Of a stretch of 64,000 nt of DNA, positions 25,419-33,644 are shown piece after piece. The stretch is from Rhodococcus pseudokoreensis (lineage in GTDB: Bacteria > Actinomycetota > Actinomycetes > Mycobacteriales > Mycobacteriaceae). The DNA is taken from the NCBI RefSeq assembly GCF_017068395.1, contig NZ_CP070619.1, forward strand, positions 8,060,001 to 8,124,000. Reading direction: 5' to 3'. The translations under genes and the position numbers were made by a program. Each line of letters begins with the position of its first letter. Position 1 is the stretch's first letter. The notes below the pieces were generated by a model. The model was not told the DNA's origin, ran no database searches, and saw only the letters and a program-made list of their open reading frames with translations.

Positions 25419-26620
25419 GGGTATCGGATTCCCAACCCGCGCAGGATGTCCGTGGTGTTCTCGCCGAACTCGGCGACCGGGCCGCGCGCGGTCCGGCGCT
25501 CCGGTACCGCCACCGCGTCGGGAACCGATCCGCCTTCCGCGGTCAGCGTGGACGCGACGACTGCGGACATCGAGATGTCCCACAGCTTCCCGGATCCGTC
25601 GGCCGGGGCCGACAGGGCCAGCGCGGCGGCGGTGAGCCCCGTCAGAGGGTCGGCGATCGCGTCCCCGACGAACAACGGGGAATCGTCGGTGTCCCGCGCG
25701 ACCAGACCGGCGGCGGCCGCGATGTCGTCACCGAAGCCGATGCGCCCCGACGCCCGCCCGTCCGCGGTGATCGAGATCCACGTGGTGCCGTCCGCGACGG
25801 TCGCGTCGGCGGAAAGCCCGAACCGTTCGAGCGCGCGGGGCCGCGACGCCTCGATGACGATGTCCGCCCGGTCGACGAGTTCGGCCAGCGCCCGTCGGCC
25901 GTCCTCGGCGCCCGGATCGAGTACGACGGAGTAGTGGCCGCCGTGCAGCAGGGCGTAGAAGTCCGCATTTCCGCGTCGGGCGCCGTCGGGACGGGACGGT
26001 GTCTCGACCTTCACCACTCGCGCGCCGGCCAGTCCGAGGAGGTGCGCGCACAGCGGCCCGGCCCACAGTGCGCTGAAGTCGACGACCAACAGTCCGTCGA
26101 CGGCGCGGGGAGTCAGGGGCTCGAGCGGGGGCGTCGGAATGGGATCCGCCTGCACGGGTGCGGCGGCGATCCCGAGCAACTCGGCGCGCTCACCGACCTC
26201 CGCTCCGGGGTGCGCGCGCAGCCAGTCGCCGACGGCCGGCCACGGATCGGCCTCGTCGATGTTCGCGCTGATCAGGGCCCCGAGAAGGCTGGGGTCGTCG
26301 GGTCTGGCGCACGACACGGCGGCCCACCCGTCGGCGGTCGGGAGCAGGCGGCAACTCCCTCCGACCGAGATGCGGCCTCGACGCCGGTGTCCGGTGAATG
26401 CGGCACGTTCGGAGAGGAGCCGAGCCCCGTCGACGCGCACCGGGTGTGGTCCGTCCGCCGTGACCTCCGCGATCCACGAGGCCAGCTCGCGCGCCACGGT
26501 CGCGGCCCGCCCGGGCGGCATGGCAAAGGGTCCGCCGGGGTGCCCGGTGAGGGCGAGAACCCCGCTCTCGGCCCAATCCCGGGCCGGATCGGAGGGGGCC
26601 ACCGGGGCGGGGGAGGACAC
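25415..26620 (-). CDS. CaiB/BaiF CoA-transferase with permuted domain order
   Basis: The protein is 401 residues. The block that normally sits at the N-terminus of class III CoA-transferases (LLVVDFSALWAGPLCAHLLG then ARVVKVETPSRPDG) begins only near residue 177, and the segment RIGFGDDIAAAAGLV, equivalent to the catalytic Asp region, near residue 300. The first about 165 residues (GGSCRLLPTADGWAAVSCAR, then PWPAVGDWLRAHPGAEVGER) resemble the C-terminal part of ordinary family members. This suggests a circular permutation; a degenerate fusion is possible. The gene overlaps the amidohydrolase by 4 bases and is divergent from the enoyl-CoA hydratase remnant at 26696. Confidence 0.8.
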   Translation of the reverse strand: MSSPAPVAPSDPARDWAESGVLALTGHPGGPFAMPPGRAATVARELASWIAEVTADGPHPVRVDGARLLSERAAFTGHRRRGRISVGGSCRLLPTADGWAAVSCARPDDPSLLGALISANIDEADPWPAVGDWLRAHPGAEVGERAELLGIAAAPVQADPIPTPPLEPLTPRAVDGLLVVDFSALWAGPLCAHLLGLAGARVVKVETPSRPDGARRGNADFYALLHGGHYSVVLDPGAEDGRRALAELVDRADIVIEASRPRALERFGLSADATVADGTTWISITADGRASGRIGFGDDIAAAAGLVARDTDDSPLFVGDAIADPLTGLTAAALALSAPADGSGKLWDISMSAVVASTLTAEGGSVPDAVAVPERRTARGPVAEFGENTTDILRGLGIRYP

Positions 26621-26695
26621 GGCGCCATGCTACCCCGGGCGCGAAGTGTGAAACCCGGCTGCCGACAATCGATGTGGGGCTGGCAATGTAGGGGA

Positions 26696-27459
26696 ATGGG
26701 TAGCGACAACCTGACCATCACCCCGCAGGCTCTGGCGGACGGGGCCGCCGACGCTCCGCTGCTGTCCGAGGGTGCCGCCGTCGACGTTCCGATCCTGACA
26801 GTGGACCTCGACGGTGACGTCGACGCCGTCACCTGTGCCCGAGCTGGGGAGCGGGCGTGGGCGAGCGACCGGCTGCTGGTCGGATTGCGGCGTGGCCGCG
26901 GCGAGCCGTCGCCGGCGCTGTGGGACCTGCTGTCGGCGCTGGATACGACAATCGCGGCGCAGTCGTCACCGGCCGAGCGGTTTTCCGTCGCGGCCCACGA
27001 TCCGGAGGCCGCAATCGGTGATTTGCACGCGGCGGTGCGGCAGAACGTGCATTCCTCGCTGGTGCTCGGCCAGGTGCTGAAGCTGTCCGAGCATCTGCCG
27101 GTACCGGCGGCGATCGACGTCGAATCGCTCGCATACTCCTGTCCGGCGGGGTCAACATCTATCCACAGGAGATCGAGGACGCGTTGACATTGCATCCGTC
27201 GGTCCTGGACGTTGCGGTGATCGGACTTCCGGACGACGAGATGGGCCAGCGTGTGCACGCGGTGATCGAGCCTGCCGCCGACGCGGTTCCGGGTCCGGCG
27301 CTCGAAGCCGAACTCATTGCCTACGCCCGCGATCACGTCGCGCACTACAAGGCACCACGGTCGATCTCCTTCGAGGAGGTTCCGCGACTTCCGAGCGGAA
27401 AGATACTCCGGCGAGAGCTGATGACTCGTCCGAGGATCGTCACGACCGTGGCGCATTGA
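26696..27459 (+). pseudogene. fused remnants: enoyl-CoA hydratase 5' part and acyl-CoA synthetase 3' end
   Basis: From 26696 the frame encodes an enoyl-CoA hydratase/isomerase-like N-terminus (VPILTVDLDGDVDAVTCARA ... LPVPAAIDVESLAYS). At about 27140 this sense is lost. In another frame, from about 27130 to the stop at 27459, the DNA reads ARILLSGGVNIYPQEIEDAL, then PSGKILRRELM, which is the C-terminal subdomain of an AMP-forming acyl-CoA synthetase with its catalytic Lys. The two gene parts are joined out of frame, as expected from a deletion that removed the end of one gene and most of the next. No full-length product is possible. Confidence 0.8.
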
Positions 27460-27550
27460 CCGTTGGACACGGGTCGTCGAGATGCTGGACCTCAGCTCGA
27501 CTCGAGATTTCAACCCGATAGGGCCCACCCGATCGGAGAGCGTGTGGCAT

Positions 27551-27658
27551 TCTCACGAAGTGCGGCGGTGGCGGGGTGAGAGTGGTGTGGCCGGTTCGCC
27601 GGCTGCGACCACGTCAGGGGTAACCCCTGGCTCGACAGTGTTCATCGGAGACACCGTC
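27551..27658 (+). ncRNA. candidate structured RNA upstream of reverse transcriptase (msr-msd-like position)
   Basis: Four hairpins lie back to back. They are TCTCAC/GTGAGA at 27551-27581; GTGGT...ACCAC enclosing GCCGG-TTCG-CCGGC at 27582-27612; CAGGGG-TAA-CCCCTG at 27615-27629; and GACaGTGT/ACACcGTC at 27634-27658. The region is noncoding and ends 78 bases before the reverse transcriptase ATG, where retron msr-msd RNAs are encoded. The flanking a1/a2 pairing and branching G that would prove a retron were not identified by eye. Confidence 0.45.
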
Positions 27659-27735
27659 CGACGCGCGACCGCATGCTCCGCGTGCTCCGGCGCGCCGCAG
27701 ACGACAGATATCGGTCACCTCGCACCGTCGCACGC

Positions 27736-28980
27736 ATGACGGCCCGCCCGGCCCTGCCGCCCGAGGTCGCTCGTCGTCTCGCGGCGGTGGCGATCGACGG
27801 AGCCTGGACCAGGGCCGGCCTCGTCCTCCGCTTCGAGGAAACCGGAGTGCCGGACGCCGGCCGGATCGCGATACGGCTCCACGACCTCATGCCCACGCCG
27901 CCGATCGACGGCGCCGACAGCGTCTTTCGGCTGCTGTCGGAACTCCCGCTGATCGAGCGAGCAGAGCCGATCGTCGACGACGTATCCGGCAACGACTGGA
28001 AGTTCGACGTCCCGCAATGGTCGCGGACGGCGGCCGTTGCCGAGGCGGTCGGCCTCACGCCCGCCGAACTCGACTGGTTCGCCGATCCCGGCGGGTGGCT
28101 GCGCACGAAGGCGCCGCCGTTGCAGCACTACCGCTATCGGATCCGGTCGGACAACCGCCTGCTCGAAGCGCCCAAGGAACGCCTTCGGGAGGTGCAGCGC
28201 CGGATGCTGCGGACCGTCCTCGACCGCGTTCCGCCTCATGCGGCGGCGCACGGATTCGTCCGAGGTCGCAGCGTCCACACCTTCGCCGCTCCGCATGCGG
28301 GGCACGAGGTCGTGGTGCGCATCGACCTTCGCGCCTTCTTTCCGTCGGTTTCGCAGACGCGGGTGCGGGCGGTCTTCGACGCACTCGGCTATCCGACCCG
28401 GGTGTCCCGGGTGCTCGCCGGGCTCTGCACGACGTCGACCCCACCCGGTGTCCTCGCGCAGCTTCCGTTCGACGCGGCGAGCCGGCTCCGGGGTGCGCAC
28501 CTGCCTCAGGGGGCGCCGACGTCGCCGGCGCTCGCGAATCTCGTTGCACACCGGCTCGATCGCAGGTTGACCGGACTCGCCCGCACCCACCGCGTCGCGT
28601 ATACCCGGTATGCCGACGACCTCGCGTTCTCCGGCTCGGACCTTGCGGTGGATCGACTGATCCACGCCGTCGGCCGGATCGTGGCGGACGAAGGTTTCGC
28701 CGTCCACCCCGGCAAGACCCGGGTGATGCGAGCACACCGGCGCCAGCACCTGGCCGGGCTGGTGGTCAACACTCGTCCGCAGGCGGCCCGCGCCGAGTAC
28801 GACGACGTGAAGGCACTGCTGTTCAATTGCATTCGACACGGACCGGATTCGCAGAATCGTGACGGCAGACCGCACTTTCGCGAGTACGTCTACGGACGCA
28901 TCGCCTGGGTCGGCGAATCGAACGAGAGCAGGAAACGCTCGCTGCACGCACTGGCCGCCCGCGTCGACTGGGCGCGGTAA
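27736..28980 (+). CDS. retron-like reverse transcriptase
   Basis: This is a 414-residue RNA-directed DNA polymerase. The catalytic aspartates are Asp197 in VRIDLRAFFPSV and Asp294-Asp295 in YADD. Other RT blocks are HGFVRGRSVHTF (RT2), LPQGAPTSPALANL from residue 256 (RT4), and FAVHPGKTRVM (RT6). At the retron NAxxH position it has FAAPH (183-187) and at the VTG position LAGLVVN (339-345), so it is retron-like with changed signatures. It has a roughly 130-residue N-terminal extension, as in myxobacterial-type retron enzymes. No ribosome site is strong; an in-frame ATG at 27673 is the alternative start. No separate effector gene is adjacent, and structured DNA lies just upstream. Confidence 0.9.
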   Translation: MTARPALPPEVARRLAAVAIDGAWTRAGLVLRFEETGVPDAGRIAIRLHDLMPTPPIDGADSVFRLLSELPLIERAEPIVDDVSGNDWKFDVPQWSRTAAVAEAVGLTPAELDWFADPGGWLRTKAPPLQHYRYRIRSDNRLLEAPKERLREVQRRMLRTVLDRVPPHAAAHGFVRGRSVHTFAAPHAGHEVVVRIDLRAFFPSVSQTRVRAVFDALGYPTRVSRVLAGLCTTSTPPGVLAQLPFDAASRLRGAHLPQGAPTSPALANLVAHRLDRRLTGLARTHRVAYTRYADDLAFSGSDLAVDRLIHAVGRIVADEGFAVHPGKTRVMRAHRRQHLAGLVVNTRPQAARAEYDDVKALLFNCIRHGPDSQNRDGRPHFREYVYGRIAWVGESNESRKRSLHALAARVDWAR

Positions 28981-28997
28981 GGCCGCCGGAACCGCGG

Positions 28998-29744
28998 TCA
29001 GCCGCGGCCGACGTACGGCATGCGGGAGGCCATGATCGTCATCGTCGGCACGGTGACGTCGAGGGGGAGTTCGACCAGCCGGGTGACCGCGTCCGCGACG
29101 TACCGCGGATCGAAGGTGGGTTCGGCTCGCATGGACCCGTCCGCTTGGCGCGCGGAGTGGCTGATGCCGGCGGTCATGGCGGTGTCGGCGTTCCCGATGT
29201 CGATCTGGGTGCAGCAGATGTCGTGGTCGCGTCCGTCGAGTGCGATCGACTTGGTCAATCCCGAGACCGCGTGTTTGGTTGCGGTGTAGGCGACGCTGGC
29301 GGGTCGGGGTGTGTGCGCGGACAGGGAGCCGTTGTTGATGATGCGTCCGCCGCGGGGTGTCTGCGCCTTCATCATTCGGACTGCTTCGCGCGAGCAGAGA
29401 AAGACCCCGGTGAGGTTTGTGGCGACGGTCCGGTCCCAGTCCTCCGGTTCGATCTCGTCGACCGCGCCGGAGGGTCCGAAGGTGCCGGCGTTGTTGACGA
29501 GTACGTCGAGGCGGCCGAACCGTTCGGCGACGGCGGCGAAGAGGCCGTGCACCGACTGCGGTGAAGAAACGTCGGCGGGCACCACGAGCGCGTGGTCGTG
29601 CCCGTGCGCTGTCTGATCGAGGGCCTCACGTGTCCGTCCGGTCAGCACCACGTGGTGTCCGGCATCGAGTAGTCCGGTCGCGATGGACCGCCCGATTCCC
29701 GAGCCGGCACCCGTCACGACGATGACCCGTTCCGTCACGTTCAC
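28998..29744 (-). CDS. short-chain dehydrogenase/reductase
   Basis: This 248-residue classical SDR has the cofactor motif TGAGSGIG, NNAG, a catalytic Ser in NGSLSAHTP, and Tyr-x3-Lys in YTATKHA. The substrate is unknown. It is divergent from a nitroreductase-like gene, with a striking nested palindrome in the gap, and convergent with the reverse transcriptase (17 bases). Confidence 0.92.
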   Translation of the reverse strand: MNVTERVIVVTGAGSGIGRSIATGLLDAGHHVVLTGRTREALDQTAHGHDHALVVPADVSSPQSVHGLFAAVAERFGRLDVLVNNAGTFGPSGAVDEIEPEDWDRTVATNLTGVFLCSREAVRMMKAQTPRGGRIINNGSLSAHTPRPASVAYTATKHAVSGLTKSIALDGRDHDICCTQIDIGNADTAMTAGISHSARQADGSMRAEPTFDPRYVADAVTRLVELPLDVTVPTMTIMASRMPYVGRG

Positions 29745-29748
29745 TCCT

Positions 29749-29802
29749 CAGTTCGATCGGTAACATATGGTTCGCGAACAACTGATGGTAACGATCGAAC
29801 TG
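29749..29802. promoter_or_regulatory. nested palindromes in SDR/nitroreductase divergent promoter
   Basis: Perfect 10-base arms CAGTTCGATC (29749-29758) and GATCGAACTG (29793-29802) flank a central perfect palindrome GTTCGCGAAC (29770-29779). GGTAAC is repeated beside each arm. The element starts 4 bases from the SDR ATG, so bound protein would block both promoters. No regulator gene is immediately adjacent. Confidence 0.65.
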
Positions 29803-29866
29803 TCGCCGATCGCCGGTGTTCGACAGCGGCTGTTCGGCCGACTTGTTCGTGGTGCCCGCAGGAATC

Positions 29867-30745
29867 ATGGTGCGCCGAACCCTGGAGTGGGGGAGTGGGG
29901 TCGGGTTTCCTGTCCCGGTGACCATCGCAGACATCGCACCTCGTACCGCACTGCAGCAGCGCTACTGGGACCCCGCGCTCACCGAACCCGCCCAGTGGAA
30001 TCCGGTTCTGGAAGCCCTGCATTCGCACCGGTCGGTTCGCAACTACCTGCCCGATCCGCTGACCGACGAGACCCTCGACGTCCTCGTCTCGGCGGCACAG
30101 TCGGCCGCCACGTCGTCGAACCTCCAGGCGTGGAGCGTCGTCGCGGTCCGCGACCCCGACCGGAAGGCTCGCCTTGCCGCGCTCGCCGGCGACCAGGCCC
30201 ACATCGTCGAGGCCCCGGTCCTGCTGGTCTGGCTCGCCGACTTCGCCCGCGTCCGCCAACTCGCCGGCGACCGCGGCGCGCCGATCGAGGGCGCCGACTA
30301 CCTCGAGAGCAGCTACCTCGGGTTCATCGACGCCGCCCTGGCGGCGCAGAACGCCGTGACCGCGGCGGAGTCCCTCGGCTTGGGAACGGTGTTCATCGGC
30401 GCGATCCGTAACAAGCCCGAGGAGGTCGCCGCGGAACTCGGGCTGCCGCCTCACGTGTTCGCGGTGTTCGGGCTCGTCGTCGGACAACCCCATCCGGACG
30501 CCGACGCCCAGATCAAGCCGCGTCTGCCCCGGCAGGCCGTGCTGCACCACGAGACGTACGACCTGCCCGCCCAGCGCGACCACGTCGACGCCTACGAGGG
30601 GCGCATCGCCGCCTTCTACGGCACCCAGCAGCTCGAGCATTCGTGGACTGCACGGGTTCTGGACCGACTCGCCTCGGCAGCACGGTTGAACGGGCGCGAT
30701 CGGCTCGAGGAATCGCTGATCCGACTCGGGTTCCCCCTGCGCTAG
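29867..30745 (+). CDS. NADPH-dependent nitroreductase-family oxidoreductase (NfsA/FRP-like)
   Basis: This FMN-dependent reductase has the family core HRSVRNYLPDPLTDETLDVL, AAQSAATSSNLQAWSVVAV, and GFIDAALAAQNAVTAAESLG then GTVFIGAIRN, and a long C-terminus as in NfsA-type enzymes. They reduce nitroaromatics, quinones or chromate in the cytosol. The ATG at 29867 has AGGA 3 bases upstream; a GTG at 29918 that starts TIADIAPRTALQQ is an equally possible start and fits where similarity begins. It is divergent from the SDR and convergent with the FAD monooxygenase (12 bases). Confidence 0.85.
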   Translation: MVRRTLEWGSGVGFPVPVTIADIAPRTALQQRYWDPALTEPAQWNPVLEALHSHRSVRNYLPDPLTDETLDVLVSAAQSAATSSNLQAWSVVAVRDPDRKARLAALAGDQAHIVEAPVLLVWLADFARVRQLAGDRGAPIEGADYLESSYLGFIDAALAAQNAVTAAESLGLGTVFIGAIRNKPEEVAAELGLPPHVFAVFGLVVGQPHPDADAQIKPRLPRQAVLHHETYDLPAQRDHVDAYEGRIAAFYGTQQLEHSWTARVLDRLASAARLNGRDRLEESLIRLGFPLR

Positions 30746-30757
30746 GGGCTGTCGACG

Positions 30758-32266
30758 CTATGAGCCAGCGACTTCGGAAATTCGATCCGCTGTGTCCGAC
30801 GGGGCCGGCAGGGCCTGGATCGCGAGGCGGAGTGCAGCGCCCGGTTCGGTGCCTGCCGGCCACCATCCGGCCGTCGACCCGTCCGGGCGGGCCAGGAGTG
30901 CCCCGCCGTGGTGGATGCCCATTCCGCGGGCGGTGATGGCGTCGAGGTCGTGGACGACGAGCGGCGGCCCGGAAAGCGAGGTCGCGGCGCGCTGCCACGA
31001 CGCGCTCGGGCGGGTCGTGAACAGCGTCAGCCCGGGCCCGAGCAGGTCGAGGGTGGACACCGTGTGGGCGTGGGAGGGCAGCCAGACGTGCGGGATTCGG
31101 CCGCCGAGGTCCGCAGGGAGTTCCTGCGCGGCGAGCCGGGTTCCGCCGCGCGGATCGGCCGAGCGGGCCACGTTGTGCGCGGCCACCGGTCGGCGTTCGG
31201 TTTCGTAGGTGTCCAGTAGCTGCGGTCCGGTCCAGCCGCGCAGTACCCAGGCGAGTTTCCACCCGAGGTCGTGGGCGCTCTGGATGGCGGTGTTCATGCC
31301 GGTGCCCCCGCGCGGCGTGATCTGGTGCGCCGCGTCGCCGGTCAGGAACACGGCGCCGTCCCGCCAGCGGTCCGCGAGCTGCGCGGCGAACGTGAAGGTC
31401 CCGATGCGTTCGATTCGCGGCTCCAAGTCGGCCAGTCCGCTGCCGAGCCGGATGAGGCGGGCGGCCTGATCCTTCGTCGGACTCGACACGAACTGCCGGG
31501 CGAGGTCGTGCTCCACGCCGTACACCCACCGGTCACCGCGGCCGGCCGGGACGAAGACCCCCGCGGCTTCGGGGTGGGTGACGGCGTAGATGCAGAAGCG
31601 GCGGTCGCCGAGCAGTTCCCACAGCGGGGCGCGGAATTCGGTTCCGATGGCCTGGGACAGCCGGCCCGGCCCACGCATGGCGATCCCGAGGGCATCGCGC
31701 ACCGTGCTGCGCGCGCCGTCCGCCGCGACGACGTACTGGGCATGGACGGATCGGGTTTCGCGGCTTTCGACGTCGCGCAGTGTCACCTCGACACCGTCGG
31801 ACCGGTGGTCGATTCCGGCCACCTCGGTGCCCATGACCACCCGCGCGGTGCCGAACGAGCGTAGGTGGTCGAGCAGCACGGGCTCGAGGTGATCCTGCGG
31901 AACCGAGGCCGGGGCGGTCGGGCTGAGGACCGCGCTCTGTTCACGCGTCGGGAAACTCGTCAGGTGTGCGTCACCGGCCGCGGTGAGCGTGGGACCGACC
32001 CATTGCTTCCATTCGACGTCCACCCCGCCCGCCCGGATCTCCCGCTCCAGGCCCCAGGAACGCAGCAACTCCATCGTGCGGGTACTGACCGAGGCCGCCC
32101 GCGGCAGCCCCGAGGGGGCCGGTCGCCGCTCTACCACCACGACCTCGATCCCGTGGCGAGCCAGGGTGATGGCCGTGGTCAGTCCCGCCGGTCCCGCACC
32201 GACCACGAGCACGGGCGTGGACGCCGGGGGACTCTGCGGGCGGGGGGTCGTGCCGAGGCTGTTCAT
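30758..32266 (-). CDS. FAD-dependent aromatic-ring hydroxylase family monooxygenase
   Basis: This 502-residue protein of the UbiH/PHBH/MhpA group has a GAGPAGL FAD motif near residue 23, the linker DG motif in YVVAADGARSTVRDALGI, and GDAAHQITPRGGTGMNTAIQ that binds the FAD ribityl chain. A PheA/TfdB-type C-terminal thioredoxin-like domain follows. Enzymes of this class hydroxylate phenolics or polyketides with NAD(P)H. It is divergent from a TetR gene 118 bases away, which probably represses it. Confidence 0.9.
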   Translation of the reverse strand: MNSLGTTPRPQSPPASTPVLVVGAGPAGLTTAITLARHGIEVVVVERRPAPSGLPRAASVSTRTMELLRSWGLEREIRAGGVDVEWKQWVGPTLTAAGDAHLTSFPTREQSAVLSPTAPASVPQDHLEPVLLDHLRSFGTARVVMGTEVAGIDHRSDGVEVTLRDVESRETRSVHAQYVVAADGARSTVRDALGIAMRGPGRLSQAIGTEFRAPLWELLGDRRFCIYAVTHPEAAGVFVPAGRGDRWVYGVEHDLARQFVSSPTKDQAARLIRLGSGLADLEPRIERIGTFTFAAQLADRWRDGAVFLTGDAAHQITPRGGTGMNTAIQSAHDLGWKLAWVLRGWTGPQLLDTYETERRPVAAHNVARSADPRGGTRLAAQELPADLGGRIPHVWLPSHAHTVSTLDLLGPGLTLFTTRPSASWQRAATSLSGPPLVVHDLDAITARGMGIHHGGALLARPDGSTAGWWPAGTEPGAALRLAIQALPAPSDTADRISEVAGS

Positions 32267-32290
32267 GACGTCAGCTCCATCGTCGGAAGG

Positions 32291-32309
32291 CTGGTTGTAC
32301 CGGTACCAG
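32291..32309. promoter_or_regulatory. palindromic candidate operator for TetR at 32385
   Basis: The sequence CTGGTTGTACCGGTACCAG contains the perfect palindrome GTACCGGTAC (32297-32306) with CTGG/CCAG extensions. It lies in the 118-base gap between the divergent monooxygenase and TetR genes. Confidence 0.5.
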
Positions 32310-32384
32310 GAAGGTGTTCAGCCACTTCCCAATTTCGCCGGACAGTATGTCTTTCGATTACCAGCCTGAACTTCACGAGACGAC

Positions 32385-33032
32385 ATGTCAAGTGAAAATG
32401 TTAGAGTGACGCCTGTGGCGACCAGGAAGTATGAGCAGCGCCTGCGTGCGGAGGCGGCCGAGGAAACACGACGCAGCATCCTCGACGCGGTCTACGAGCG
32501 GCTGCGGGCAGCGCCGGCTACACCGGTGAGCGTCGACAAAGTGGCCCAGACGGCGGGTGTCTCCCGCTCCACCGTCTACCTGGTGTTCGGTTCACGAGCT
32601 GGGCTCTTCGACGCACTCACCACCGACTTGTGGTGGAACCGGGCGGGGTTCCAGGGGGTGGTGGACGCGGTGGAGCACTCGGACGCGCGCGAGCACCTAC
32701 GCGGCGGGATCGACGCGGGAGTCCGGGTGTTCGCAGCCCACCGCGACGTCTTCCGGGCACTGTTCTCGATGGCCCAACTCGACGCGGATGCCGTCGGCGG
32801 GGCCATCGCGCGGATCGAGGAGAACAGGGCCGGGGGGATGGTCCACCTCGCCCGGCGGCTGGCCGAGCAGGACGTCCTGCGGCCGGACGTCACCGTCGAC
32901 GAAGCCGCAGACCTGCTCTGGCTGCTGGCGAGCTTCGACAGCTTCGACCAGCTCTACACGGGGCGCAGCCTCCCCGTCGACGAGGTCGCTCGCATCCTGA
33001 TCGCCACCGCCGAACGGAGCCTCTGCCGGTGA
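32385..33032 (+). CDS. TetR/AcrR-family regulator
   Basis: This 215-residue protein has the helix-turn-helix at about residues 30-75 (ILDAVYERLRAAPATPVSVD, then AQTAGVSRSTVYLVFGSRAG) and a helical ligand domain. A GTG at 32415 (ATRKYEQRLRAEAAEE) is an alternative start that would remove a poorly conserved leader. It probably controls the divergent FAD monooxygenase. Confidence 0.9.
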   Translation: MSSENVRVTPVATRKYEQRLRAEAAEETRRSILDAVYERLRAAPATPVSVDKVAQTAGVSRSTVYLVFGSRAGLFDALTTDLWWNRAGFQGVVDAVEHSDAREHLRGGIDAGVRVFAAHRDVFRALFSMAQLDADAVGGAIARIEENRAGGMVHLARRLAEQDVLRPDVTVDEAADLLWLLASFDSFDQLYTGRSLPVDEVARILIATAERSLCR

Positions 33033-33040
33033 GCGGTGCG

Positions 33041-33370
33041 TCACGCCGGGTCGGTGGCCCTGCGGGGTTGGCGGCGCTGGTGGAACCGGGCGCGCTGGAG
33101 ATCCAGGAGGGTCCCGCCCTCGGCATCTGCCTGCTGTTGTTTACGGGCAATTCCGACCCGAACGGCGGTCGTACGTCGGTGAAGTTCCGCCGCCCGGCCG
33201 TCGGCGTTCTCGTCGTCGAGAAAATGGGCGGCCGCGCGATCGCACCGAATCAGCAATTGTTCGTAGGCGAGGCGCGCCGGCGCTCGCTCGTCGAACTGCG
33301 TGATCGCGATATCCTCCACGAATTGCAAAGGGATGCGCAGTAATTGGTAATTCATTCGCAAAAGTGTCAT
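33041..33370 (-). CDS. hypothetical protein, unrecognised
   Basis: This 109-residue protein has no recognised domain. It begins MTLLRMNYQLLRIPLQFVED and continues with a charged helical region (DERAPARLAYEQLLIRCDRA). Its amphipathic Leu/Glu/Arg content and normal codon use favour a real gene over a shadow frame. The start is uncertain: ATG at 33370 is used, and the frame continues upstream with a possible alternative start. It is convergent with the TetR gene, 8 bases away. Confidence 0.5.
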   Translation of the reverse strand: MTLLRMNYQLLRIPLQFVEDIAITQFDERAPARLAYEQLLIRCDRAAAHFLDDENADGRAAELHRRTTAVRVGIARKQQQADAEGGTLLDLQRARFHQRRQPRRATDPA

Positions 33371-33463
33371 CGGCACGCCGCGCAATGTTGTCACGATCGG
33401 GGATGCTAGCCCTCGTGGCCGACGTGTGTGCAGCGTTTCGCGTTCGCCGGGCGGTCGGTGGGT

Positions 33464-33644
33464 ATCAATCACGGTAGGTGGGTATGGGCGGTCCGGCCAC
33501 CGGGCCGAGTGGGGCCGCAGGCCAGTGGTTGTACAGACGCATCCAGGTGCCGTCGGCGCGCACTCGTTCGAGAGTGCCGTTGACCGCCCGCACGACGTCG
33601 TCGTGGTCCTTGTTCACACCGATGCCGTACTGATCCAACTGCAA
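33464..33644 (-). pseudogene. 3' fragment of glutamate/amino-acid ABC substrate-binding protein
   Basis: The minus strand reads LQLDQYGIGVNKDHDDVVRA, VNGTLERVRADGTWMRLYNH, then WPAAPLGPVAGPPIPTYRD and a stop at 33464. This is the C-terminus of glutamate-type periplasmic binding proteins (the YGIGVNKDH and WLxPLGPAPxPPxPxYR pattern). Nothing recognisable continues upstream of 33644, and no transporter permease is near. It is the tail of a gene destroyed by rearrangement. Confidence 0.7.
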
